Positions 34,661 through 43,423 are shown, numbered from the stretch's first letter. The stretch is DNA of 64,000 bases from Secundilactobacillus mixtipabuli (GCF_002217925.1 NZ_BCMF01000004.1:1-64000), one strand, 5' to 3'. Notes: a model not told the origin generated them from the letters alone. Made by a program: numbers and translations.

Positions 34661-35806
34661 TTATTCCAGCCGCGCTATAGCATGCTTTAACAGCAGCGGT
34701 GCAATCACCGTACTTAAAATGATGACAACGATCAGCTCTGAATACAGTTCAGGCGCCAACAGCTTTGCTTGGTAGCCAATTTGAGCGATGATCAATGCCA
34801 TTTCCCCTCGTGACACCATCCCGGCACCAACCACGTAGGCACTATTAAAACTGAAGCCTAAGACTCTGGCACCCAATCCGCCACCAATCAGCTTTGACAG
34901 CACGGCCACGATTGTCATGCCCAATATGAGCAACAGATTACTCCAGAAATGATCAAATCGCATTTCGACCCCAATGCTAACGAAGAAGATGGGAACGAAA
35001 AATGCGTAACCAATGGGACTGATATTAGCGGTAACTTCTTTTTGGGCACTGGTCTGTGCCACCGCAATCCCTGCAAAGAACGCGCCAATCACGGCGCTTA
35101 AGCCTGTCAAATCAGCGAGGTAGGCCATTCCCAAACAAATAATCAGGGACATAATCGGCACCGACTGCGGAATGGGCAAACGTTCGAATAATCGAATCAA
35201 AAACGGTGCGATCCAGCGAATCAGCACGTAAACCATGACAAAGTAAGCTAGCTGTTCAATAATGCTGAGTGCTAAATGAGGTTCTCCGCGGCTGCCGCTA
35301 GAAAACATACTGACAAAGATACTTAAAATTAAGACTGCCATAATGTCGTCCACAACGGCAGCACCCAAAATGGTTGCCCCTTCTTTAGTATTTAATTTAC
35401 CGAATTCACGCAGCACTTCCACCGAAATGGAGACTGAGGTAGCAGCGAAAACGACGCCCCAGAAAACCGCCCGTTCAAAGTTTTGGTGCATGATGACCCC
35501 ATAAAAGTAGAAGCAGACCATCGGCAAAATAACACCCAAAGTTGCCACGCTAATGGCCGGCTTAAAATACTTTTTTAATAACTTCAGGTCACTTTCCAGC
35601 CCAGCCATAAACATCAAAATAATCACGCCGATCTCAGCACCGGCGGTCAATAATTCTCCTGGCCGAACCCAATTGAGTAAAGCTGGACCCAGTAATATGC
35701 CAACCAGCAACTGGCCGATCACGCTTGGGATACCGATCCGCTGGCTAAGCGCCCCAGCAATCGTTGTTGCAAATAATATCAGTGCAATAATCCCGATATA
35801 GTTCAA
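34661..35806 (-). CDS. CPA2-family cation:proton antiporter (NapA-like)
   Basis: 381 aa made almost wholly of about 12 membrane helices. GQLLVGILLGPALLNW and AAVVDDIMAVLIL (the DD-type ion-binding pair of Na+/H+ antiporters) and FFVPIFFVSIGVEM are visible. There is no cytosolic TrkA domain, unlike the antiporter at 5996-7852. Expected role: Na+ or K+ efflux coupled to proton entry. The start is TTG with AAAGGAAC seven nt upstream. Confidence 0.92.
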   Translation of the reverse strand: MNYIGIIALILFATTIAGALSQRIGIPSVIGQLLVGILLGPALLNWVRPGELLTAGAEIGVIILMFMAGLESDLKLLKKYFKPAISVATLGVILPMVCFYFYGVIMHQNFERAVFWGVVFAATSVSISVEVLREFGKLNTKEGATILGAAVVDDIMAVLILSIFVSMFSSGSRGEPHLALSIIEQLAYFVMVYVLIRWIAPFLIRLFERLPIPQSVPIMSLIICLGMAYLADLTGLSAVIGAFFAGIAVAQTSAQKEVTANISPIGYAFFVPIFFVSIGVEMRFDHFWSNLLLILGMTIVAVLSKLIGGGLGARVLGFSFNSAYVVGAGMVSRGEMALIIAQIGYQAKLLAPELYSELIVVIILSTVIAPLLLKHAIARLE

Positions 35807-35909
35807 ATAAAATGTTCCTTTCTGTCCGTGTCCGCAATTAAATTACTCCTAGTGTATCATGAACCGTGCCCACCTGGCTAACGGTTCGGCTGACAGCAAT
35901 GGCCTGCGT

Positions 35910-35926
35910 TATAATGGAACCATTAT
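35910..35926. promoter_or_regulatory. pepX: pepX -10 region overlapped by a palindrome
   Basis: TATAAT at 35910-35915 is the likely pepX -10. The dyad ATAATGG-AA-CCATTAT (35911-35926) covers it and the start point, so a repressor bound there would block initiation. Confidence 0.45.
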
Positions 35927-35950
35927 GAACTTGCAGGAGGTTTTGCGTTA

Positions 35951-38350
35951 ATGAACATCAATCAATTTGCCATTGCACCCACCAACTTGGCCGATGAAAA
36001 GAAAGAATTACAACAAATTCAGTTCATCCGTCAATCTGACTTACAGTTAGACCCGCACCGGCTATTACGGCACCTGCTCCAGCAAAGTTTTCCAGAAGTT
36101 ACCAGCAATGAAGCCGCGGACAGCAAAATCGCGAATTTACTGGCTGCACCCCAGCTGGATGCCCTGTCACTAACTCAAATTGGTGGCGCCATTCAACCGT
36201 TACATCTCGATAATTTAATCCTACAATTACTCGGTTTTCAAATTGGCAGTGATTTCCAAATCGACGCACCAGAAAAACTGGCTGCTCACGTTAACCTGCC
36301 AAAGTTTGATCACGCTGCCCTCACTAACGACGATTTAGTTCACGCCTGGTATCAGCTGCTGATTACCCACACCACCACCGGGCAGACTTTTCTGGATCAG
36401 CTTGCTGGGCGTGGCTATTTTCATCGTCGGCCTGATCTGCCTAAACCATTATTTTTCAATGGTAAAGCCCAGCCGGTGTTTGATACTACTCAGCTGATTC
36501 ACGAAGTCGTCTACGTGGAATCTTCACAGGACACCGACCACGACGGCATGCGAGACCTGCTGAAAGCTGAAATCACGCGGCCGGCTGAGTCGAATCAGCA
36601 GCCGGTGCCCGTCCTTTACACAGCGTCACCCTATAATCAGGGTACTAACGATGCTGAAGGTGAGGCATTGACGCATAACGTCAACGTGCCGCTAACCGAA
36701 AAGCCAGTAACGTCAGATACCCTGAGCCACCGCGAACCAAAGCCCGCAAAAATACCCGATCCACGCGTCATCAATACCCGCACACAACAGGCTGATGAAA
36801 GTTTTGGCAACACTTTTGATTACAGTTTGAACGATTACTTTCTTGCCCGCGGTTTTGCCGTCGTCTACGCGGCCGGTATTGGGACCAAAGAATCCGATGG
36901 CCTGCGCACCACTGGTGATCCCGAAGAAACAACGTCAACCACTGCCATTATTGAATGGTTAACTGGCAAGCGGACCGCCTTTACCAACCGGACATCAAAC
37001 ACGGCAATTGAGGCTACTTGGTCAAACCACCAAGTGGCGATGACCGGCCGTTCTTATCTAGGGACGTTAGCCACCGCCGCTGCCACAACCGGCGTTGACG
37101 GCCTTAAAACCATTATTTGCGAAGCCGGTATCTCCAGCTGGTACGACTACTACCGCGAAAATGGTTTAGTCATTGCGCCTGGCGGTTTTCCTGGCGAAGA
37201 TGCCGATGTTCTGGCTGAAGAAACCTTCTCCCGCCAACAGCAAGCCGGCGATTACAGCAGGATTCAGTCCAAGTGGCAGGCCCAGCTAAGTGCCATTAAC
37301 GACGGTCAGGATCGTACTACCGGCAACTATAACGATTTCTGGGATGCCCGCAACTACCGCAAAAATGCCAAGAAGATTAAGGCAGATGTGATGATTGTGC
37401 ATGGTCTCAACGACTGGAACGTCAAGCCAAGGAACGCCGAAAAACTATGGCGGGCGATCAGTAACTTACCCATTAACCATAAAATCATCCTGCACCAAGG
37501 GCCGCACATCTACATCAATAATTTTCGCTCATTGGACTTTACCGACATGGTCAATTTGTGGTTGTCTCACGAACTCTACAACTTAGATAACCACGCTGAA
37601 ACCATTCTGCCTGACGTGTTGATTCAAGATAACGCCACTGCTGAAAACTGGCAGGCTTATCCTGACTGGGGTGCTGCCACCAATCAACGCACCCGATATC
37701 ATTTAACGGCAAACAGCCTGTCAACTGACAACCTCAGTCAAGACACCGTTCAATTTGCCGACCAGCTAACCGACCTCGCCTTCCAAAAATACGCCAAAGA
37801 TAATCGTCAATGGCAACAAGACTTAGTCAAAGCTGCTTCGCCCATGGAAGGGCACCGACAACTCTTTGCCGCTCCGGCACAAACTGACGAGCTGATACTT
37901 GACGGCTGTCCCGTTTTGCACCTCAGCGTTGCCAGTGACCAGCCCATTGGTCTTATCAGTGCTGAACTTGTTGACTTGGGTCACTTTAAACGACTCAATC
38001 CATTGCCAACAACGCTGGCAAGACAAGCGATGGCACTGGGCTATCATTTCCGCAAAGAAGATCTGCGTGAATACGAGATCGCTAAAAAAGAGACTGCTTA
38101 TCAGCTGATTTCAAAGGCACACCTAAATCTTCAAAATCGGACCTCGCTGACCCAAGTTGACCCCATTACACCTCACCAAAGTTATCCGGTCACCCTGGAA
38201 TTACAGCCCACTCATTATCGGCTCACAGCGGGTCACCAATTAGGCCTGGTAGTCTACGCCACCGACTTTGGTATGACTGTCCGTGGCAATCAAAATATCA
38301 CCTATACCCTCTCATTAGCGGATAGCTGTTTAGAGCTTCCCCACCTATAG
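35951..38350 (+). CDS. pepX: Xaa-Pro dipeptidyl-peptidase PepX
   Basis: Releases X-Pro dipeptides from casein-type peptides taken up by Opp; cytosolic serine peptidase of family S15. 799 aa, full length. The N-terminal dimerisation region is followed by the alpha/beta hydrolase core with the nucleophile in GRSYLGT (about residue 370), Asp in HGLNDWNVK and His in QGPHIYIN. The C-terminal jelly-roll-like domain is present. AGGAGG lies eleven nt before the ATG. Followed 50 nt later by a prolyl iminopeptidase, a functional pair for proline-rich peptides. Confidence 0.97.
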   Translation: MNINQFAIAPTNLADEKKELQQIQFIRQSDLQLDPHRLLRHLLQQSFPEVTSNEAADSKIANLLAAPQLDALSLTQIGGAIQPLHLDNLILQLLGFQIGSDFQIDAPEKLAAHVNLPKFDHAALTNDDLVHAWYQLLITHTTTGQTFLDQLAGRGYFHRRPDLPKPLFFNGKAQPVFDTTQLIHEVVYVESSQDTDHDGMRDLLKAEITRPAESNQQPVPVLYTASPYNQGTNDAEGEALTHNVNVPLTEKPVTSDTLSHREPKPAKIPDPRVINTRTQQADESFGNTFDYSLNDYFLARGFAVVYAAGIGTKESDGLRTTGDPEETTSTTAIIEWLTGKRTAFTNRTSNTAIEATWSNHQVAMTGRSYLGTLATAAATTGVDGLKTIICEAGISSWYDYYRENGLVIAPGGFPGEDADVLAEETFSRQQQAGDYSRIQSKWQAQLSAINDGQDRTTGNYNDFWDARNYRKNAKKIKADVMIVHGLNDWNVKPRNAEKLWRAISNLPINHKIILHQGPHIYINNFRSLDFTDMVNLWLSHELYNLDNHAETILPDVLIQDNATAENWQAYPDWGAATNQRTRYHLTANSLSTDNLSQDTVQFADQLTDLAFQKYAKDNRQWQQDLVKAASPMEGHRQLFAAPAQTDELILDGCPVLHLSVASDQPIGLISAELVDLGHFKRLNPLPTTLARQAMALGYHFRKEDLREYEIAKKETAYQLISKAHLNLQNRTSLTQVDPITPHQSYPVTLELQPTHYRLTAGHQLGLVVYATDFGMTVRGNQNITYTLSLADSCLELPHL

Positions 38351-38400
38351 ACTTCGTGATATGATGGTAATTAACTTCAATTTGAAACGAGGTAATTCAC

Positions 38401-39312
38401 ATGAAACAAGGCACCACGATCATCACGCTAGATAACGGCTACCATCTGTGGACCAATACACAGGGTGAAGGCGATATTCACCTACTGGCATTACACGGTG
38501 GCCCCGGTGGCAACCACGAATACTGGGAAGATACCGCTCAACAGCTCAAAAAACAGGGCTTGAACGTTCAAGTTCATATGTACGACCAATTGGGTTCTTG
38601 GTATTCTGACCAGCCCGACTACAGCGATCCTAAAATTGCTGAAAAGTACCTGACCTATGACTACTACCTAGAAGAAGTTGAAGAAGTCCGTCAAAAATTA
38701 GGCTTAGACAATTTCTACCTGATCGGTCAATCATGGGGCGGTGCCTTAGTTCAAATGTACGCTGCTAAATACGGCCAGCATTTGAAGGGTGCCATCATTT
38801 CATCAATGGTCGATAACATCGATGAATACGTGACCCACATCAACCAAGTCCGTGAAGAAGCCTTACCAGCAGACGCTGTGGCTTACATGAAGAAGCAGGA
38901 AGCTGCTAACAACTACGACGATCCGCAGTACCAGAAGTATGTAGATGTTTTGAACGACGGCTACGTTGACCGTAAAAAGCCAGCTGCCATCTCCCACTTG
39001 ATTCCAACCATGTCGCGTCCCGTTTACGGTGCCTTCCAAGGTGACAACGAATTTGTCATCACCGGTAAATTAAAGGAATGGATGTTTGAACCTCATTTGA
39101 AGGAAATCAAAGTGCCAACTTTACTGACCTTTGGTGAACACGAAACCATGCCAATTACCACCGCCAAACGGATGGCCAAGGAAATCCCACATGCCCGGCT
39201 AGTCACTACGCCTGAAGGTGGCCACCACCACATGATCGATAACGCGCCGGTTTATTACGATCATTTAGCAACCTTCATCCGCGACGTGGAAAGCGATAAT
39301 TTTAACGATTAA
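38401..39312 (+). CDS. Prolyl iminopeptidase family alpha/beta hydrolase
   Basis: 303 aa, peptidase family S33. HGGPGGNHEYW near residue 31 is the oxyanion signature of prolyl iminopeptidases. The nucleophile is in GQSWGGALVQMYAAKYG and the terminal His in EGGHHHMID. It removes N-terminal proline from short peptides in the cytosol. ACGAGGT precedes the ATG. An extended -10-like TGATATGAT lies between pepX and this gene, so it may have its own promoter as well as read-through. Confidence 0.93.
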   Translation: MKQGTTIITLDNGYHLWTNTQGEGDIHLLALHGGPGGNHEYWEDTAQQLKKQGLNVQVHMYDQLGSWYSDQPDYSDPKIAEKYLTYDYYLEEVEEVRQKLGLDNFYLIGQSWGGALVQMYAAKYGQHLKGAIISSMVDNIDEYVTHINQVREEALPADAVAYMKKQEAANNYDDPQYQKYVDVLNDGYVDRKKPAAISHLIPTMSRPVYGAFQGDNEFVITGKLKEWMFEPHLKEIKVPTLLTFGEHETMPITTAKRMAKEIPHARLVTTPEGGHHHMIDNAPVYYDHLATFIRDVESDNFND

Positions 39313-39339
39313 TTTGTCAAACTGGAACAATTCGTTTAA

Positions 39340-39397
39340 GTTAACGGCACAAAAAAAGCTGACTTTATTAAAAGTCAGCTTTTTTTGTGCCGTTAAC
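39340..39397. terminator. Perfect 27-bp bidirectional terminator
   Basis: The arms 39340-39366 and 39371-39397 are exactly complementary (GTTAACGGCAC-A7-GCTGACTTT) around the loop ATTA. They lie between convergent genes; the right arm reaches the first base of the L,D-transpeptidase stop codon. Confidence 0.95.
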
Positions 39398-39975
39398 TAA
39401 TGAATAACAACTTTAGTACCATAAGTAACGTTATCGTAGAACCACTTGGCGTCAGGAACCGCTAATCTCACGCAGCCGTGAGAATGGGCTTCCTTTCCCA
39501 GCATATTGGCTTCTTTAACGTTAAAGTTACCGTTTTGATCCGTTGGTACGGTGTGGAAAAGATAGGTGCCATGATCCTTAAAGGATACCCAATCTTTAGC
39601 ACCCTCCTTAGACTCAGCATTGTAGAAAAAGGCACCACGCTCGCCTTGAATATGAAAGGTCCCTGTTGGTGTGGAATTATCAGCACCAGTCGAGGCGTAC
39701 ATGGTATACGCCTTTTTATGACCATCCATAATAAAGACCCGCTGCTTACTTACCGAAACGCGAATCCAAGGATGCTGTAACTGATCCCATTTGGGATATG
39801 GTTTATCTTCTGAAGGCTGACGCCAGTTGATTTGAACTGGTGCTGCTTTCTTTACTTTTTTGGTTGTTTGCGTTGCTGCCTGATTATGCGTATCGGGCGT
39901 CATCAAATGATTAGCCGTGATGCCCAACACAAAGATTGCAATAATGACAGCAATTAGCTGCAAGACCCGCTTCAT
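39397..39975 (-). CDS. L,D-transpeptidase (YkuD domain), membrane-anchored
   Basis: About 192 aa. An N-terminal membrane segment (VLQLIAVIIAIFVLGITANHL) is followed by a short linker and the YkuD domain (about residues 70-198) with the catalytic H-S-H-G-C-V-R-L (Cys near residue 168). It would make 3-3 peptidoglycan cross-links or attach other groups in the wall. The open frame begins at 39993; the ATG at 39975 has GGAG eight nt upstream and gives MKRVLQLIAVI, the expected signal/anchor. Confidence 0.93.
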   Translation of the reverse strand: MKRVLQLIAVIIAIFVLGITANHLMTPDTHNQAATQTTKKVKKAAPVQINWRQPSEDKPYPKWDQLQHPWIRVSVSKQRVFIMDGHKKAYTMYASTGADNSTPTGTFHIQGERGAFFYNAESKEGAKDWVSFKDHGTYLFHTVPTDQNGNFNVKEANMLGKEAHSHGCVRLAVPDAKWFYDNVTYGTKVVIH

Positions 39976-40064
39976 AAATCTATCTCCAAACATGACTTAG
40001 TAAGTATTATTGTAGCATGTGAATGTTGCAAGGAAATAACATTTAAGCTTTTTGTAAAAGATTA

Positions 40065-41612
40065 TTACTGATTCTTAAGACTTAGCTTCTCAACGTTCAG
40101 CACTTTATCGGCTAAACCATCGTAAAAGCTGACCTCATGGCTGACCACAATGGCGTTACCAGGGAACTTGTTAATGGCGTCCTTGAGGGCTTCCTTAGTT
40201 TCTTCGTCCAAATGGTTCGTCGGTTCGTCCAAAATCAAGAAGTTGCTTGGTTCAAATTCCATCATGGCTAACTTGACTTTCGTCTGTTCACCACCAGAAA
40301 GCTGGCCGATCGGCTTCATTGCGTTAGCAGCGTCAAGACCGCACTTGGCTAACTTAGTCCGAATTGCTTTTTGGGGCAGCTTTTCGTACTTGGCTTGGAT
40401 AATCTTAAGTGGGGTCTCCTGATCATTGTCCCATTCCAGATCTTGACTGAAGTAACTGATCTTTGCAGAAGGAGAAAATTGAGCTGAACCACCCTTAGAT
40501 TTAATCAGCCCTAAGATTGATTTGATCAGCGTTGACTTACCAACCCCGTTGAAGCCTTCAAAGCCAACCTTTTCACCGGTATTCACAGAGAAAGTGACCG
40601 GTTTTAATAATGGCCGGTTATAGCCTACTGACAGGTGATCAACCACCAGTGCATTTTGAGAACCGGTATCCTCATATGGAAAGTTGAACGTCGCCTGAAT
40701 GTTACTCGAAGGCGGATCCACCAATTCCATCCGGGACAGTTGTTTTTCACGGGACTTAGCCTGTTTGGACCGGGTACCAGCTTTAAACTTGGCAATAAAC
40801 TTTTCGGTTTTCTCAATTTGAACTTGTTGTTTTTCGTACTCTCTACGCTGCGCTTCTTCACGTTCAGCCCGTTGACGCATAGCTGACTTGAAACTGCCCC
40901 GGTACTTAGTGATCTTACCGAAAGCAACGTTGATAATACAGTTAGTGACCTGTTCCAGAAAATCATAATCATGGGAAATGACCATGGCAGCACCGTCAAA
41001 ACCGTTCAAATAATCAACAAGCCAGGCAATATGAGCCACATCCAAATAGTTGGTCGGTTCATCGAGTAAAATCACGTCGGGGTTTTGCAGTAACAGCTTA
41101 GCTAAGATGATCTTAGAACGCTGACCACCAGACATTTGTGCCACTTCATGATCACGGCCAATGTCATCTAGACCAAGGCCCGTAATAATCCGTTCGATTT
41201 CAGTCTCGATATCGTAGAAACTGCTGGCTTCCAATTCTTCTTGAATTCGGCCAGCCCGTTCCAGTAACTTATCATCCGCTGTTTCTGCATAGTCAGTATA
41301 CAGTTGCGTCATCCGGTCATTTTTATCATACAGATCTTGAAACGCCGTATGTAAAAAGTCGATCAGCGTCATCCCGTCAGGAATGTCAGCATATTGATCC
41401 AGGTAACCCACGTGGATCCCTTTTTGCCACTTAACCGAACCGGACAATGGCAATTCATCACCAGTCAAAACCTTGATCAGGGTTGATTTACCCACACCAT
41501 TTTGGCCGACGATCCCCATGTGTTCACCCTTATTTAGCTGAAAACTCGCATCATCGTACAGCCGTTTATCAGCAAAAGCCATACTAAGGTTTTCAACTTC
41601 TAGTAAAGACAT
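40065..41612 (-). CDS. ABC-F family ATPase (ribosome-associated)
   Basis: 515 aa with two ABC domains and no membrane part. Walker A GQNGVGKST and GFNGVGKST, signatures MSGGQRSK and LSGGEQTK, Walker B LLDEPTNYLD and LDEPTNHLD. The interdomain linker (about residues 235-300) is a charged helical pair rich in Lys/Arg/Glu, as in ABC-F factors that enter the ribosomal E site. It could be a housekeeping factor or an antibiotic protection protein; sequence alone does not decide. GGGAGG lies ten nt before the ATG. A long leader with a small open frame and a 20-bp hairpin lies upstream. Confidence 0.93.
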   Translation of the reverse strand: MSLLEVENLSMAFADKRLYDDASFQLNKGEHMGIVGQNGVGKSTLIKVLTGDELPLSGSVKWQKGIHVGYLDQYADIPDGMTLIDFLHTAFQDLYDKNDRMTQLYTDYAETADDKLLERAGRIQEELEASSFYDIETEIERIITGLGLDDIGRDHEVAQMSGGQRSKIILAKLLLQNPDVILLDEPTNYLDVAHIAWLVDYLNGFDGAAMVISHDYDFLEQVTNCIINVAFGKITKYRGSFKSAMRQRAEREEAQRREYEKQQVQIEKTEKFIAKFKAGTRSKQAKSREKQLSRMELVDPPSSNIQATFNFPYEDTGSQNALVVDHLSVGYNRPLLKPVTFSVNTGEKVGFEGFNGVGKSTLIKSILGLIKSKGGSAQFSPSAKISYFSQDLEWDNDQETPLKIIQAKYEKLPQKAIRTKLAKCGLDAANAMKPIGQLSGGEQTKVKLAMMEFEPSNFLILDEPTNHLDEETKEALKDAINKFPGNAIVVSHEVSFYDGLADKVLNVEKLSLKNQ

Positions 41613-41663
41613 TTTATATTTACCTCCCTTAATCTTGTGCAGAGGTAGGCTTTTATAGCATAT

Positions 41664-41716
41664 CTAAGGGACTTTCAACAAACCAACGACGAATCCGTTT
41701 GTCAAAAGTCCCTTAG
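41664..41716 (-). promoter_or_regulatory. Leader hairpin upstream of the ABC-F gene
   Basis: Arms 41664-41683 and 41697-41716 pair over 20 bp with one mismatch around a 13-nt loop. The strand proximal to the gene carries TCCCTTA, which is also complementary to TAAGGGA overlapping the ABC-F ribosome binding site (41623-41630). A second short pairing TACCTC / GAGGTA (41642-41647 with 41621-41626) also covers that site. These pairings exclude one another. Confidence 0.5.
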
Positions 41717-41748
41717 CTACAACTGTCAGCTTGCCGGAACACCATCAT
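41713..41748 (-). CDS. Possible leader peptide MMVFRQADSCS of the ABC-F gene
   Basis: An 11-codon frame starts ATGATG with AAAGG eight nt upstream. Its TAA stop (41713-41715) lies inside the outer arm of the leader hairpin, so a ribosome on it would open that hairpin. This layout is known for translation-controlled antibiotic-response genes, including ABC-F factors. That this frame is translated is inference. Confidence 0.35.
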   Translation of the reverse strand: MMVFRQADSCS

Positions 41749-42017
41749 TTAAACTGCCTTTAAAGGCTAAATTTAAGTTCATTTTCATTTTTTTACAACA
41801 CTTTACCCTATCACGAAACTTTTTTAATAGCAAGAAAGGCGACCGAAATCAGGCAGTATCTCGGCGTTTCTAAAACATCGTTCAAAAATTGTTTGATGAG
41901 GATGGCGAATGAGATGGTGGCGCTTGCAAAATGATTTATAATTTTCCATCTGCCCTTGGAGAATATTTTTGTCATCACGCCCTAACCAGATGTTCCTCAT
42001 TGGCCTGCATTAGCATG

Positions 42018-42026
42018 TGGTATAAT
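42018..42026 (+). promoter_or_regulatory. Extended -10 promoter of the VOC gene
   Basis: TG-G-TATAAT at 42018-42026, about 35 nt upstream of the VOC gene start. The segment 41770-42017 shows no gene. Confidence 0.5.
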
Positions 42027-42061
42027 AACTGCCATACAATAATCAAAAAAGGATGACAAAT

Positions 42062-42436
42062 TTGAATATTAAAGATATTGATAGTCTGACGCTTACCGTC
42101 AGTGATATCAATCACGCCGTACGTTTTTACCATGAAGTATTTGACCTGCCGATCATTAAAAATGCCGATCAACCCAGCTTACGTCTGGGCCATCACCGTC
42201 TAGAGTTTCGAACGGCTGAAGATCAGGCTGCCATCACTGCTGCAGTTGTTGCTCCCGGTAGCGCAGAGCTGGCATTAGAAACGCATGATCCACTGGAAAA
42301 CACGCTGTCTCACCTCACTAATTACGCGGTTGAAATTGCCGATGGCCCGGTTCCTTATGTTGGTGCTAAGGGTCCGGCAACTGCACTGTGGGTTCGCGAC
42401 CCAGATCAGAATCTCATCAAAATTATTACCTATTAG
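42062..42436 (+). CDS. VOC family protein (glyoxalase/bleomycin-resistance fold)
   Basis: About 124 aa, two beta-alpha-beta-beta-beta units: SLTLTVSDINHAVRFYHEVFDLPI at the start and WVRDPDQNLIKIITY at the end, with metal-ligand-like His/Glu positions (LTLTV..., HHRLEF, LIKI). A small cytosolic metalloenzyme or binding protein of unknown substrate. The ATG at 42053 abuts AAAGG; the TTG at 42062 has AAAGGA seven nt upstream and gives MNIKDIDS, so I use the TTG. It is 31 nt upstream of the CPBP protease gene and may be co-transcribed. Confidence 0.86.
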   Translation: MNIKDIDSLTLTVSDINHAVRFYHEVFDLPIIKNADQPSLRLGHHRLEFRTAEDQAAITAAVVAPGSAELALETHDPLENTLSHLTNYAVEIADGPVPYVGAKGPATALWVRDPDQNLIKIITY

Positions 42437-42467
42437 TTAAGTCGATCAGAATCGAGGTGCCGAAAAG

Positions 42468-43142
42468 ATGACTTATATTCGCCGTCAAGGCTTACGTATC
42501 GGCGCTTTTATTTTGCTGCTGATTGCTTATCTTTCAAGTTCAATCCTGTTAGAATTAGCCACTAAATACGCCGGTACAAAGGTTGCACTGGCCGAACAGT
42601 TTATCGGCGCGATGCTGATCTCAATAGCAGTGATCCTGGTTTTGTATACCTGGCTGTATCAACGTCAGCTTAAACGCTATAACCCGCGTCACTTTGGCCA
42701 TTTACCCTTTAATCGCCAACGAATTGGCCAGCTGCTACTCCTGTTCTTACTGATGCTCGTTATCCAAATCACCTGGTCACAACTCATCGTTCATCATTTC
42801 CTGCCCATGCCGAGTAATCAGTCCGCTGTGAACGACTCCGTTAAACAGCTGCCGTTTTGGAATTCTGCTTATGGGGTTGCGGTTGCCCCGGTTTTTGAAG
42901 AGTACCTTTTCCGCGGCTTCTTTTTCAATTTCTTCTTTTCAAAAAAGTCGCGCTGGAGCAATATTTTGGGCCTGCTAGTCAGCGGATTGCTGTTTGGCTA
43001 TCTGCATACGCTGGCGTTTTCTGTAACAACCCTGTTTTATGCCTCACTGGGTTGGCTATTGGCTGGAACTTACCTCTACTTTAAAGATATCAGATACAGC
43101 ATGGCGCTTCATTTCATGAATAATCTGTGGGCAATCATTTAA
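42468..43142 (+). CDS. CPBP family intramembrane glutamic endopeptidase (Abi/CAAX protease)
   Basis: 224 aa with about six to seven membrane helices. The three CPBP motifs are present: EEYLFRGFF (glutamate pair and Arg), FGYLHT (His), and the C-terminal HFMNNLW (His/Asn). In lactobacilli such proteins serve in bacteriocin self-immunity or as general membrane proteases. No bacteriocin gene is seen nearby. GAGGTG lies eight nt before the ATG. Confidence 0.9.
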   Translation: MTYIRRQGLRIGAFILLLIAYLSSSILLELATKYAGTKVALAEQFIGAMLISIAVILVLYTWLYQRQLKRYNPRHFGHLPFNRQRIGQLLLLFLLMLVIQITWSQLIVHHFLPMPSNQSAVNDSVKQLPFWNSAYGVAVAPVFEEYLFRGFFFNFFFSKKSRWSNILGLLVSGLLFGYLHTLAFSVTTLFYASLGWLLAGTYLYFKDIRYSMALHFMNNLWAII

Positions 43143-43188
43143 AAGTGAAAAAAAGGATATTCTTGTTTCTATCTATCAAGCTATGGTG

Positions 43189-43271
43189 TATAATATAAAC
43201 ACGATAACTACTAATGTAGCTTATCAAGCACGGAAAGGCTCAATCTCGTTTACGGGATTGAGCCTTTTTGT
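43189..43271 (+). ncRNA. Possible short intergenic transcript ending in a strong terminator
   Basis: TATAAT at 43189-43194 is followed about 40 nt later by a perfect 12-bp terminator stem AAAGGCTCAATC / GATTGAGCCTTT (43234-43245 / 43256-43267) and a T-run. This would give an RNA of about 65-70 nt. The -35 is poor, so the hairpin may only be the terminator of the CPBP gene. Confidence 0.3.
43234..43271 (+). terminator. Terminator downstream of the CPBP gene
   Basis: 12-bp stem AAAGGCTCAATC / GATTGAGCCTTT with a 10-nt loop and TTTTTG after it. Confidence 0.9.
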
Positions 43272-43320
43272 TTCACCTTTACTTACAGTTTAGTGATCCC
43301 CAGTGAAAGGCAAGTGACAC

Positions 43321-43349
43321 TTGCGAATCATCCAAGCGGTCTTTATAAT
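43321..43349 (+). promoter_or_regulatory. Promoter of the trpXYZ-type operon leader
   Basis: TTGCGA (43321-43326), 17-nt spacer, TATAAT (43344-43349). The predicted start is near 43356, only about 23 nt before the leader peptide ATG. Confidence 0.8.
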
Positions 43350-43378
43350 AAGAGATATTCTAATTCGGAGGAATTCAA

Positions 43379-43423
43379 ATGACAAAGTTCGCCAAACAGT
43401 TTAATGATTGGCACATCCGGTAA
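43379..43423 (+). CDS. Leader peptide MTKFAKQFNDWHIR of the trpXYZ-type operon
   Basis: A 14-codon frame with a near-perfect ribosome binding site (CGGAGGAA, six nt spacing), placed just after a consensus promoter and before an attenuator. It contains one Trp codon (UGG, 43409-43411), four codons before the TAA stop. Its stop region (GTAACC, 43420-43425) is complementary to GGTTAC at 43480-43485, so the position of a ribosome on this frame would decide downstream folding. The downstream genes encode a tryptophan-type importer, which fits sensing of Trp or charged tRNA-Trp. Confidence 0.7.
   Translation: MTKFAKQFNDWHIR

Noticed and set aside
42468-43142. Bacteriocin immunity locus
   Set aside because: Only the CPBP protease is present; no double-glycine leader peptide or bacteriocin exporter lies beside it.
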